Positions 55,880-64,000 of a stretch of 64,000 nucleotides of DNA are shown in pieces. How positions within the stretch are numbered: the first letter of the stretch is position 1; each line of letters starts with the position of its first letter. The notes beneath the pieces are model-generated. The model saw nothing but the letters and a program-made list of their open reading frames with translations, made no database searches and was not told where the DNA came from. Source of the DNA: Domibacillus iocasae (lineage in GTDB: Bacteria > Bacillota > Bacilli > Bacillales > Domibacillaceae); the NCBI RefSeq assembly GCF_001750285.1, contig NZ_MAMP01000022.1:62001-126000 (forward strand), read 5' to 3'. The translations under genes and the position numbers were made by a program.

Positions 55880-56914
55880 GTGGAAGAACAATTGAAACAG
55901 CTGCAGGATGAAGCGGTTATGAAAGCAGCAGCAGCACAGGATTTAAAGGAATTGAATGATGTGCGTGTCGCGTATCTCGGCAAAAAAGGGCCGGTGACAG
56001 AAGTATTAAAAGGCATGGGCAGGCTGTCAGCAGAAGAACGGCCAAAAATGGGCGCGCTTGTAAATGTTGTTCGTGAAGCAATCACAAAAGCGATTGAAAC
56101 GAAACAAGTGTCGCTTGAATCAGAAGCGATTCAAAAACAGCTGGCGGAAGAATCGATTGATGTAACATTGCCAGGGCGTCCGGTGAAGCTTGGCGGCCCC
56201 CACCCGTTAACACGAGTGACAGAAGAAATTGAGGATTTGTTTATCGGTATGGGCTACACAGTCGCAGAAGGTCCGGAAGTAGAACAGGATTATTATAATT
56301 TTGAGGCGCTGAATTTGCCAAAAGGACATCCGGCACGCGATATGCAGGATACATTCTACCTTACGCCTGAACTGCTCATGCGCACACATACGTCACCGGT
56401 GCAGGTGCGGACGATGCTGAAGCATGAGGGGAAAGGACCGGTGAAAATTATTTGCCCGGGGAAAGTCTACCGCCGCGACAGCGATGACGCAACGCATTCT
56501 CATCAATTTAACCAAATTGAAGGGCTGGTCGTTGGTGAAAACATCCGCATGAGCGACTTAAAAGGAACACTTGATGCATTTGCGAAAAAAATGTTCGGTC
56601 CCGACCGCGAAATCCGCCTTCGCCCAAGCTTTTTCCCGTTTACGGAGCCGTCAGTTGAAGTTGATGTCAGCTGCATGTGCGGCGGCAAAGGCTGCTCGAT
56701 CTGCAAGGGAACAGGCTGGATTGAAGTGCTTGGTGCCGGCATGGTGCATCCGAATGTACTGGAAATGGCTGGTTTTGATTCAACCGTCTATTCCGGTTTT
56801 GCATTCGGCATGGGGCAGGAGCGCATCGCCATGCTGAAGTACGGCGTTGATGATATCCGCCATTTTTACACGAACGATCTTCGCTTTTTACAGCAATTTT
56901 CTGTACACGAATAA
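55880..56914 (+). CDS. pheS: Phenylalanyl-tRNA synthetase alpha subunit
   Basis: A 344-residue catalytic subunit of the alpha2-beta2 class II enzyme. It has an N-terminal coiled coil (about 1-85) that binds tRNA, then motif regions [30 protein letters not shown] (about 134), [26 protein letters not shown] (motif 2, about 193) and [17 protein letters not shown] (motif 3). GTG start after AAGGAGG. pheT follows by 14 bp under the same T-box. Confidence 0.97.
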   Translation: MEEQLKQLQDEAVMKAAAAQDLKELNDVRVAYLGKKGPVTEVLKGMGRLSAEERPKMGALVNVVREAITKAIETKQVSLESEAIQKQLAEESIDVTLPGRPVKLGGPHPLTRVTEEIEDLFIGMGYTVAEGPEVEQDYYNFEALNLPKGHPARDMQDTFYLTPELLMRTHTSPVQVRTMLKHEGKGPVKIICPGKVYRRDSDDATHSHQFNQIEGLVVGENIRMSDLKGTLDAFAKKMFGPDREIRLRPSFFPFTEPSVEVDVSCMCGGKGCSICKGTGWIEVLGAGMVHPNVLEMAGFDSTVYSGFAFGMGQERIAMLKYGVDDIRHFYTNDLRFLQQFSVHE

Positions 56915-56928
56915 GGAGGAATTTACCC

Positions 56929-59343
56929 ATGTTTGTTTCATATAAATGGCTGTCACAATACGTTGACATTGCCGATCAGACGCCAGAAGAGCTGGCGGAA
57001 AAAATTACACGTGCCGGCATTGAAGTGGAAGGCGTGGAAATGCCCGCTGCCCAAATGAAAGGCATTGTCGTCGGCTACGTGAAATCGCGCGAGCAGCACC
57101 CGAATGCCGATAAATTAAGCAAATGCCTCGTTGATGTAGGGGAAGAAGAGCCGGTTCAAATCATTTGCGGCGCGAAAAACGTGGACGCCGGACAATATGT
57201 CGCGGTAGCAAGAACCGGTGCGGTATTGCCGGGCAATTTTAAAATCAAGCGGGCAAAGCTTCGCGGTGAAGAATCAAATGGCATGATTTGCTCGCTGTCT
57301 GAACTTGGGATTGAAAGCCGACTGAACCCGAAAGAATACGCAGAAGGCATTTTCAACTTCCCGAACGACGTAACGCCGGGAGAAGATGCACTCGCTGCGT
57401 TAAACCGGGACGATGCGATTTTAGAATTATCGTTAACGCCAAACCGCTCCGATGCACTAAGCATGATGGGTGTTGCGTATGAAGTTGCAGCGATTTTAGG
57501 CCGTGATGTAAAACTGCCGGAGCCCAATCCAAATGAAGCGGGAGAGCCGGCATCGGAGGCCATTCAAATTCGCATTGATGCGCCGGAAGACAATCCACTT
57601 TACATTGCGCGTGTTGTGAAAAATGTCAAAATCGGTCCGTCGCCGCTTTGGATGCAGACGCTTCTTATGAATGCCGGCGTACGTCCCCATAACAACGTCG
57701 TAGACATTACAAACTATGTATTGATGGAATACGGGCAGCCGCTCCATGCATTTGACCTTGACCGGATTCGAACAGGTGAAATCGTGGTGCGCCGTGCCGA
57801 GGAAGGCGAGAAATTTGTCACGCTTGATGATGCAGAGCGTACATTATCAGCGGATCAGCTTGTTATTACAAACGGCAAAGAAGCAGTTGCTCTAGCAGGT
57901 GTTATGGGTGGTGCTAATTCAGAAGTAAACGATCATACTGTCAATGTTTTGATAGAGTCCGCTTATTTTGACGGTCAGATCGTCCGCAACGCGTCAAAAG
58001 CACATGGTCTTCGTTCAGAAGCAAGCGCCCGCTTTGAAAAAGGCGTGGATCCTTCCCGTGTGCAGGCGGCATGTGATCGCGCAGCTGAACTGATGGCGGA
58101 GTATGCTGGCGGAACCGTTCTTTCCGGTCGTGTGGTGGCAGGAGAATATGCACCAGAGCCGAAAAAAGTATCGATTACGCTTGATCGATTAAATACGCGC
58201 CTCGGCACAGAATTGCAAATGGGCGGCGTCGAAGACATTTTCAGCCGTTTGAAGTTTGAAACTGAAACAAAGAACGATGAAATTACCGTAACGGTTCCAA
58301 CACGCCGCGGCGATATTACCATTCCGGAAGATTTAACGGAAGAAGTGGCGCGTCTTTACGGATATGACCACATTCCGCTCACACTGCCAGAAGGCGAATC
58401 GTTACCGGGTGGATTATCACCGTACCAGCTCGGCCGCCGCGTTGTTCGCCGTTACTTAGAAGGGGCCGGATTCAATCAAGCAGTCACGTATTCGTTAACC
58501 TCTGAAAAACGTGCAGCACAATTTGCACTTGAAGTGCGCGAGCCGGTAGCACTTGCGATGCCAATGAGTGAAGAACGTGCGTACTTGCGCGAAAGCCTGC
58601 TTCCGCATTTAGTCGAAGCGGCTGCGTACAACAGTGCGCGCCAGATGGGCTCTGTCGCTTTATACGAAACAGGTTCTATTTATTTAAATGAAGGTAAAAA
58701 TGTGCAGCCAAAAGAAGAGGAACGACTGGCCGGTATTATAACGGGAATTTGGCAGGAGCATTTATGGCAGGGGGAGAAAAAAGCGGCCGATTTCTTCACA
58801 GTAAAAGGGGTTATTGAAGGAGCAGCGGCACGACTTGGCTTAACAGATCGGTTGTCTTTTCAAAAAGCCACGCCAGAAGGATTCCATCCAGGTCGGACTG
58901 CGGCCGTTCTTTTCGATGAGCAGCCAGTCGGTGTTATCGGACAGCTTCATCCATCATTGGCCAAAGAAGTTGACTTAAAAGAAGCGTACTTATTTGAATT
59001 AAAGTTGGATGTCCTATTAAATGCGGCGCGCGTAGATCTCGCCTACACACCGATTCCGCGTTTCCCATCCATCAGCCGTGATATTGCACTTGTTGTAGAC
59101 AGCACGGTCGAAGCGGCTTTACTTGAAACAATTATTAAAGAAGCAGGCGGTTCGCTGTTGACGAACATTCATGTATTTGATGTGTACGAAGGAGATCGGA
59201 TGGAAGCAGGCAAGAAATCTGTCGCTTTCGCGTTAACGTATGTGAATCCGGATAAAACATTAACGGATGATGAAGTAACAGCGGTGCATGAAAAAGTGCT
59301 TGCTGCATTGAAAGAAAAAGCAAACGCTGAATTGCGTGCATAA
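56929..59343 (+). CDS. pheT: Phenylalanyl-tRNA synthetase beta subunit
   Basis: An 804-residue partner of PheS. N-terminal EMAP/OB-fold tRNA-binding domain (about 40-155), B3/B4 editing domain that clears Tyr-tRNA-Phe (about 215-385), B5 (about 405-475), a catalytic-like core, and a C-terminal ferredoxin-fold anticodon-binding domain (about 710-803, PRFPSISRDIALVVD). Length is normal. Terminator at 59353. Confidence 0.97.
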   Translation: MFVSYKWLSQYVDIADQTPEELAEKITRAGIEVEGVEMPAAQMKGIVVGYVKSREQHPNADKLSKCLVDVGEEEPVQIICGAKNVDAGQYVAVARTGAVLPGNFKIKRAKLRGEESNGMICSLSELGIESRLNPKEYAEGIFNFPNDVTPGEDALAALNRDDAILELSLTPNRSDALSMMGVAYEVAAILGRDVKLPEPNPNEAGEPASEAIQIRIDAPEDNPLYIARVVKNVKIGPSPLWMQTLLMNAGVRPHNNVVDITNYVLMEYGQPLHAFDLDRIRTGEIVVRRAEEGEKFVTLDDAERTLSADQLVITNGKEAVALAGVMGGANSEVNDHTVNVLIESAYFDGQIVRNASKAHGLRSEASARFEKGVDPSRVQAACDRAAELMAEYAGGTVLSGRVVAGEYAPEPKKVSITLDRLNTRLGTELQMGGVEDIFSRLKFETETKNDEITVTVPTRRGDITIPEDLTEEVARLYGYDHIPLTLPEGESLPGGLSPYQLGRRVVRRYLEGAGFNQAVTYSLTSEKRAAQFALEVREPVALAMPMSEERAYLRESLLPHLVEAAAYNSARQMGSVALYETGSIYLNEGKNVQPKEEERLAGIITGIWQEHLWQGEKKAADFFTVKGVIEGAAARLGLTDRLSFQKATPEGFHPGRTAAVLFDEQPVGVIGQLHPSLAKEVDLKEAYLFELKLDVLLNAARVDLAYTPIPRFPSISRDIALVVDSTVEAALLETIIKEAGGSLLTNIHVFDVYEGDRMEAGKKSVAFALTYVNPDKTLTDDEVTAVHEKVLAALKEKANAELRA

Positions 59344-59352
59344 GAAATAAGA

Positions 59353-59385
59353 AAAGCGGCTCCGTTTTAAGGGGCCGCTTTTTTT
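59353..59385. terminator. Bidirectional terminator between pheT and rnhC
   Basis: Stem AAAGCGGC.../...GCCGCTTT (59353 to 59382) between convergent genes, with a T-run on the right. Confidence 0.85.
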
Positions 59386-59389
59386 GTAT

Positions 59390-60313
59390 TTAAAGACCTT
59401 TAACAATTCGTTTCGCTTTTTCCGTATTGGCAAAATGCAGTTTTGTAAAGTGGCGCAGCACATGTTCATCATAGGTTTGAATGAGGCGGGCCGCCGCTTT
59501 ATCCACAATGGGACCAGCGCCTTTTGGGACGTGAAAGCCCGCTTTTTCCGACAGTGTGTCCATTTCTTTTAAAAATGCGTAGCGCGCTAAAATGGAAGCC
59601 GCAGCGACCGCTAGATGGATACTTTCGCCTTTTGTGCTGAAAAAAACGTTTTCCTGCACGATGTTTTTTTGTCCTGCTAGGTGGCGGTAATAAATGGGCT
59701 TTTCAGCAAACTGGTCAATGAGGACAGCTTCCGGTTTTTCGGGCATAATTTTTTCATGCAGCTTGCCGAGCGCCTGGTTATGCAAAATGGCTTTTATTTT
59801 TCCTTGAGACATGCCGCTCTCCTGCAGGTCATTATACTTTTCGTTCCGCAAAATGAGCAGGCTGTACGGAATATCTTTCAGCAGTTTTTTAGCAACTAAT
59901 ACAATTTCAGGATCTTTCATATCTTTGGAATCACGGACGCCGAGCGCTTTTAGTTCCGCAATCCGGCTTTTTTCAACATACGCTGCGACGACAGTAATTG
60001 GTCCAAAGTAATCGCCGGTGCCGACTTCATCGCTCCCAATCACAGACATTGCTGCAAATCCATTCGGCAGCTTCCCGCTCGGTATGGATGTCTTTTTTGA
60101 TTTCGGTGCAGCAGTCTGTCCGTCCCACTGTGCTGATTCTCGCTCCGCATTTTTTCCTTGAAACAGCACTTTTCCTGAACGGTAGCCTGTCACAGAACAG
60201 CCATCCCTTTTAGCAGCAAAAACAGCTCCAGCGGGCAGAGTGGCTGGAACGCCATAATAGTTCTTCATTTTTTGTAATGTATCGTCGTTTACAACAAGCA
60301 CAGTATGACTCAT
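59390..60313 (-). CDS. rnhC: Ribonuclease HIII
   Basis: A 307-residue enzyme cutting RNA in RNA-DNA hybrids. It has an N-terminal TBP-like substrate-binding domain (about 1-80) and an RNase H fold with SVIGSDEVGTGDYFGPITVVAAY (about 90; the D-E-x-G-x-G-D-x-x-G motif of RNase HIII) and conserved acids in LIDQF and later. ATG chosen at 60313, 8 nt after TTTGGAGG; a TTG five codons earlier is also in frame. Divergent from zapA. Confidence 0.95.
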   Translation of the reverse strand: MSHTVLVVNDDTLQKMKNYYGVPATLPAGAVFAAKRDGCSVTGYRSGKVLFQGKNAERESAQWDGQTAAPKSKKTSIPSGKLPNGFAAMSVIGSDEVGTGDYFGPITVVAAYVEKSRIAELKALGVRDSKDMKDPEIVLVAKKLLKDIPYSLLILRNEKYNDLQESGMSQGKIKAILHNQALGKLHEKIMPEKPEAVLIDQFAEKPIYYRHLAGQKNIVQENVFFSTKGESIHLAVAAASILARYAFLKEMDTLSEKAGFHVPKGAGPIVDKAAARLIQTYDEHVLRHFTKLHFANTEKAKRIVKGL

Positions 60314-60403
60314 TTCGACATCCTCCAAACATTCTTCCTTTTCACGGTAAATGACTCATGGTATGATATATAACAGAATTGCACAGAAATGGGGGCCTTG
60401 CAC

Positions 60404-60682
60404 TTGTCGGATGGACAAAAGACTCGCCTAACAGTTGACATTTACGGATCTCAGTATACGATTATTGGAACTGAATCAGAATACCATATTCGCCGTGTAA
60501 CGGAAATGGTTGATGACAAAATGCGTGAAATAGGCAGCCGCAATGCTTCACTCGATACGCAGAAAATTGCGGTGCTGACGGCTGTTAATATGGTGAATGA
60601 TTACTTAAAGATGGAAGAAGAATTAGAGCAGATGAAAATGGAATTAAGCCACATGAAAAACTGGAACGCCGTCAACGGCTGA
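60404..60682 (+). CDS. zapA: Cell division protein ZapA
   Basis: A 92-residue Z-ring stabiliser that bundles FtsZ. It has the family N-terminus (SDGQKTRLTVDIYGSQYTIIGTES), then VDDKMREIGSRNASLDTQKIAVLTAVNMVNDYLKMEEE and a C-terminal coiled coil. I chose TTG 60404, 8 nt after GGGGG, giving the start MSDG of Bacillus ZapA; ATG 60389 overlaps that Shine-Dalgarno sequence. In B. subtilis cvpA/yshB follows; it is absent here. Confidence 0.92.
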   Translation: MSDGQKTRLTVDIYGSQYTIIGTESEYHIRRVTEMVDDKMREIGSRNASLDTQKIAVLTAVNMVNDYLKMEEELEQMKMELSHMKNWNAVNG

Positions 60683-60684
60683 AA

Positions 60685-60717
60685 AACTTCTCTCCTATTT
60701 GGTAGAGAAGTTTTTTT
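60685..60717 (+). terminator. Terminator of zapA
   Basis: Stem ACTTCTCT/AGAGAAGT (60686-60693 / 60704-60711) followed by a T-run. Confidence 0.8.
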
Positions 60718-60744
60718 CTGCTACTATTAAAGAAAAGCAGATGA

Positions 60745-60786
60745 CATCAGGCTGCTGGCGAACACTTGTTTTCAATCAGCCTGATG
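60745..60786. repeat. Perfect 10-bp inverted repeat between zapA and polX
   Basis: CATCAGGCTG (60745-60754) and CAGCCTGATG (60777-60786), 22-nt loop, no T-run. It sits where cvpA/yshB would be expected. It may be an operator, an RNA hairpin or a deletion scar. Confidence 0.6.
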
Positions 60787-60818
60787 CCTCACTTTGTTTA
60801 TAATCTGAGGTGACGTGA

Positions 60819-62525
60819 ATGATAAATAAAAAAGATATTATTCGATTGCTTGAAAAAATTGCGATTTACATGGAGTTAAAAGGAGACAACCCATTTAAAA
60901 TATCTGCATTTCGAAAAGCGGCAGCAGCGCTTGAGCAGGATGACCGCAGCCTTTCTGAGATTGATGATGTGACAAAATTGTCAGGAATCGGAAAAGGAAC
61001 TGCCGCCGTTATTACAGAGTATATGGAAACGGGAGAATCAACGGTACTGACAGAACTGTCTGGAGAAGTGCCTGAAGGACTCGTGGCACTTTTGGGGCTT
61101 CCAGGTCTTGGCGGCAAGAAAATTGCCAAACTATATAAAGAGCTTGGCATTACGAACATGATCGAATTAAAGACTGCGTGTGAAGAGAACCGCGTGCAGG
61201 CGCTTGCCGGATTTGGCGCAAAAACTGAAGAAAAAATTCTTGCAGCTGTTGAAAAAGCAGGTACGCAGCCGGATCGACTGCCGATAATGTACGTGCTGCC
61301 GATCGCAGAGCATATTGAAGGTTATTTAGGCAGTTCAGCTGAAATTAGCCGTTTTTCACGGGCGGGCAGCTTGCGCCGGTTGCGTGAAACAGTAAAAGAC
61401 CTCGATTTTATTGTAGCAACGGAGCAGCCTGAAAAAGTAAAAGAATATCTTCTCGCCATGCCGGAAATAAAAGAAGTGATTGCTGCCGGCCCAACAAAAG
61501 TGTCGGTTATCATTGAAGGCGAATTTGATTTGTCGATTGACTTCCGCATTGTGCAGCCAGATCAGTTTGCCAGTGCACTTCACCATTTTACCGGTTCCAA
61601 AGACCATAACGTGAAAATTCGCCAAATTGCAAAAGAACGCGATGAGAAAGTAAGCGAATATGGGATTGAACAGCCGGATGGAAGCGTTAAAACCTTTGAC
61701 AGCGAAGAAGCACTCTACCACCATCTGGGGCTTCCTTTTTTCCCGCCCGAAATTCGAGAAGACGGCACAGAAACAGATAAATATAAAGAAGGCGCACTTG
61801 TTCAGCTCTCAAATATAAAAGGTGATCTTCATATGCATACAGCCTGGTCGGATGGCGCGTTTTCTATTGAAGAAATGATAGAAGCGTGCCGTGCGCGCGG
61901 ATATGAATATATGGCGATTACCGACCATTCACATTATTTGAAAGTGGCGAACGGATTGTCCACTGAACGGCTCATCCGCCAAAACGAAGAAATCAAAGAG
62001 TGGAATGCGAAATTTAATGACATCGAGGTATTATCGGGCATTGAAATGGATATTTTGCCGGATGGCACGCTTGATTATGAAGATGATGTGCTGAAACAGC
62101 TTGATTTTGTTATCGCATCGATTCATTCAAGCTTTTCACAGCCGCAGGAGCAAATAATGGAGCGGCTTAAAACAGCGCTTCATAACCCATATGTGAAACT
62201 CATTGCCCATCCGACCGGGCGCATTATCGGCCGCCGGGATGGCTATCCGGTCGACATGGAGGAGCTCATCCGGCTCGCGGCAGAAACGAACACAGCCCTT
62301 GAGCTGAATGCAAACCCGCACCGTCTTGACTTGTCCGCCGCTCATTTGAAAATGGCGCAGGAAGCCGGCGCAAAAATTATGATCAATACAGATGCCCATG
62401 CAATTGAGCATCTTGAATTTATGGAAACAGGCGCAAGTGCAGGCAGAAAAGGATGGCTGCGGCCGGAAACGGTCGTCAACACATGGCCGAAAGCCGAGTT
62501 TATGTCTTTTATCCGCAGCTTGTAA
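60819..62525 (+). CDS. polX: DNA polymerase X with PHP domain
   Basis: A 568-residue repair polymerase. It has an N-terminal helical and HhH region (about 1-130: [37 protein letters not shown]), a polymerase X nucleotidyltransferase core with [19 protein letters not shown] (about 186) and catalytic acids in [10 protein letters not shown], and a C-terminal PHP domain (about 335-568, [42 protein letters not shown]) giving 3'-5' exonuclease activity. B. subtilis PolX has the same layout. mutS2 follows by 25 bp. Confidence 0.95.
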   Translation: MINKKDIIRLLEKIAIYMELKGDNPFKISAFRKAAAALEQDDRSLSEIDDVTKLSGIGKGTAAVITEYMETGESTVLTELSGEVPEGLVALLGLPGLGGKKIAKLYKELGITNMIELKTACEENRVQALAGFGAKTEEKILAAVEKAGTQPDRLPIMYVLPIAEHIEGYLGSSAEISRFSRAGSLRRLRETVKDLDFIVATEQPEKVKEYLLAMPEIKEVIAAGPTKVSVIIEGEFDLSIDFRIVQPDQFASALHHFTGSKDHNVKIRQIAKERDEKVSEYGIEQPDGSVKTFDSEEALYHHLGLPFFPPEIREDGTETDKYKEGALVQLSNIKGDLHMHTAWSDGAFSIEEMIEACRARGYEYMAITDHSHYLKVANGLSTERLIRQNEEIKEWNAKFNDIEVLSGIEMDILPDGTLDYEDDVLKQLDFVIASIHSSFSQPQEQIMERLKTALHNPYVKLIAHPTGRIIGRRDGYPVDMEELIRLAAETNTALELNANPHRLDLSAAHLKMAQEAGAKIMINTDAHAIEHLEFMETGASAGRKGWLRPETVVNTWPKAEFMSFIRSL

Positions 62526-62550
62526 CGCCTTTAAAGGAGTCGAAATTACC

Positions 62551-64000
62551 TTGAACAAAAAAGTGCTTGCAACACTCGAATTTGATAAAATAATCGCGAA
62601 ATTGGCCGGCCATGCTTCGTCAGAAGTCGGCCGGTCGTTTGCAGAAGAATTAAAGCCTTCGCATAAGGCGGAGGAAGTGCAGCGCTGGCTTGATGAAACA
62701 GAAGAAGCGGCAGCTGTGATCCGGATTAAAGGAAATGTGCCGCTCGCCGGCATTTATGACATCCGCCCTCATGCCAAACGGGCCCAAATCGGCGGTGTCT
62801 TAAGCGGCGTCGAACTCATGCGGATCGCAAGCACCATTGCAGCGAGCCGCCATATTCGCAAATTTATTGAAGACGTCCGATCAGAAGGCCAGGTAACGCT
62901 GCGCATTTTGCCGGAGAAAACAGCTGTTATTCCTGTATTAACGGACCTTGAGCATAAGATTAAGCACACAGTAGACGAAAACGGGCGCGTACTGGATTCA
63001 GCAAGTGATACACTGCGCCATATTCGTCACGGAATGAGGTCTGCCGAGTCGCGGATTCGGTCGAAGCTTGAAAGCTTAACGCGTGGCCAAAATGCACAAA
63101 AAATGCTTTCTGATGCGATCGTGACGATTCGAAACGAACGGTATGTGATTCCCGTTAAGCAGGAATACCGGTCTCATTACGGGGGCATCGTGCATGACCA
63201 GTCTTCTTCCGGACAAACCCTGTTTGTCGAACCGGCTTCTGTAGTCAGCTTAAACAATGAACTGCGGGAGCTGACCGTAAAAGAACAATATGAAGTGGAA
63301 AAGATTTTACGTGATTTGTCATCGGAAACGGCTGAACATGCGCCAGGCTTGTTCACGATGACGAAGATGCTTTCGGAAATCGACTTTATATTTACAAAAG
63401 GAAAATTTGCCCGCTCTATGAGTGCGACAAAGCCGCTAATTAATGAAGATGGGTATATTCATTTTATTCAGGCACGCCACCCGCTGCTGCCGGCGGATGA
63501 AGCAGTAGCAAGTGATATTGAAATTGGGAAAGACTATACGGCAATCGTTATTACCGGACCGAATACCGGGGGGAAAACGGTCACCTTGAAAACAACCGGT
63601 CTTTCGGTTCTTATGGCGCAGTCCGGCTTATTTATCCCGGCTGAGGACGGATCGGAAACCGCCATTTTTCAATCAGTATTTGCCGACATTGGCGATGAGC
63701 AGTCGATTGAACAAAATTTAAGTACGTTCTCTTCCCATATGGTGAATATTGCCGGCATTTTAAAAGAAATCGACCATGAAAGCCTCGTCTTATTTGACGA
63801 GCTTGGTTCAGGAACTGATCCGCAGGAAGGCTCGGCGCTGGCGATCTCGATCTTGGATGAAGTTATTGCACGTGGCGCCCGCATTATCGCGACGACGCAC
63901 TATCCAGAACTAAAAGCGTACGGATACAATCGAAACAGTGTTATTAATGCTAGTGTGGAGTTTGACGTCGAAACGCTCAGCCCGACATACCGATTGCTAA
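62551..64000 (+). CDS. mutS2: Endonuclease MutS2 (partial, C-terminus off window)
   Basis: The first ~483 codons of a protein usually about 785 residues. TTG start 13 nt after AAAGGAG. It has the MutS core (about 1-300) and the ATPase with Walker [17 protein letters not shown] (about 335) and Walker [20 protein letters not shown] (about 410), then [11 protein letters not shown]. The C-terminal KOW-like and Smr nuclease domains lie beyond the edge. In B. subtilis MutS2 acts on collided ribosomes; in other bacteria it suppresses recombination. The frame is open to the last base. Confidence 0.95.
   Translation, partial: MNKKVLATLEFDKIIAKLAGHASSEVGRSFAEELKPSHKAEEVQRWLDETEEAAAVIRIKGNVPLAGIYDIRPHAKRAQIGGVLSGVELMRIASTIAASRHIRKFIEDVRSEGQVTLRILPEKTAVIPVLTDLEHKIKHTVDENGRVLDSASDTLRHIRHGMRSAESRIRSKLESLTRGQNAQKMLSDAIVTIRNERYVIPVKQEYRSHYGGIVHDQSSSGQTLFVEPASVVSLNNELRELTVKEQYEVEKILRDLSSETAEHAPGLFTMTKMLSEIDFIFTKGKFARSMSATKPLINEDGYIHFIQARHPLLPADEAVASDIEIGKDYTAIVITGPNTGGKTVTLKTTGLSVLMAQSGLFIPAEDGSETAIFQSVFADIGDEQSIEQNLSTFSSHMVNIAGILKEIDHESLVLFDELGSGTDPQEGSALAISILDEVIARGARIIATTHYPELKAYGYNRNSVINASVEFDVETLSPTYRLL

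Noticed and set aside
62136-62753. A 205-codon open frame on the minus strand across the polX end and mutS2 start.
   Set aside because: It is antisense to two well-supported genes, has no ribosome site and no recognisable family. It is a shadow frame.

Overview
The window is a stretch of low-to-moderate GC Firmicutes chromosome, almost certainly from the Bacillaceae or a close relative. Gene order, protein sequences, sigma-A promoters, T-box leaders, strong Shine-Dalgarno sequences, TTG/GTG starts and U-tract hairpin terminators all match the Bacillus subtilis acuB-to-mutS2 arc (roughly 2.9 Mb on that chromosome, quoted from memory). A gene for the spore protein SspI shows a spore-forming lineage. 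I see no rRNA, tRNA, CRISPR array, prophage, insertion sequence or defence island. It is a core housekeeping region, so the interest lies in deletions and in regulatory and intergenic structure.

Layout. 1-3.0 kb: acuB (cut by the window edge) and acuA diverge from acsA, the acetate activation module. 3.0-5.9 kb: T-box-controlled tyrS, a small interrupted membrane ORF, and autoregulated rpsD. 5.9-15.3 kb: free-methionine sulfoxide reductase, hisJ, ezrA, a nifS-like desulfurase with thiI, rarD, tpx, a ytxK-like methylase, an EcsC-family protein and an unknown small protein. 15.3-22.5 kb: argGH, a universal stress protein, ytkL, ytoI, ytpI and nrnA. 22.5-31.4 kb: dnaE, a collapsed malic-enzyme gene, a FadR/GntR-type regulator, accDA, pfkA and pyk. 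31.4-37.1 kb: a YtvI-like permease, a DUF441 protein, a small TM2-like protein, then citZ-icd-mdh. 37.1-44 kb: phoPR, polA-mutM-coaE. 44-49 kb: gapB, speD, nrdR-dnaB-dnaI. 49-55.6 kb: thrS, infC-rpmI-rplT, ysdA, a dUTPase, ysdC, sspI and a 23S-type methylase. 55.6-64 kb: pheST, rnhC, zapA, polX and mutS2 (cut by the edge).

How the genes work together. Many encode central carbon metabolism: acetate to acetyl-CoA (acsA), acetyl-CoA to malonyl-CoA (accDA), glycolysis (pfkA, pyk), TCA entry (citZ, icd, mdh) and gluconeogenesis (gapB). The visible control sites fit this. There are cre-like sites at acuA/acsA, pfkA and citZ, a perfect CcpN box on the gapB -10, and a FadR-type operator in front of the acc operon. 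Translation genes carry their own feedback devices: three T-boxes (Tyr, Thr, Phe), an S4 leader, an L20 leader and an AUU-started infC.

Most notable observations: (1) a malic-enzyme ORF of 64 codons that looks like an in-frame internal deletion joining its N- and C-terminal ends; (2) an IRE-like hairpin in the citZ leader; (3) a speD leader able to pair with its own Shine-Dalgarno sequence; (4) a ~110 nt structured element after argH; (5) tandem ~51 bp palindromic repeats before nrdR; (6) a small membrane ORF interrupted by one in-frame TGA; (7) a 25-bp hairpin directly before polA; (8) several genes expected from B. subtilis synteny that are missing (ackA, ytrHI, ytaF, ytxBC, cvpA/yshB).
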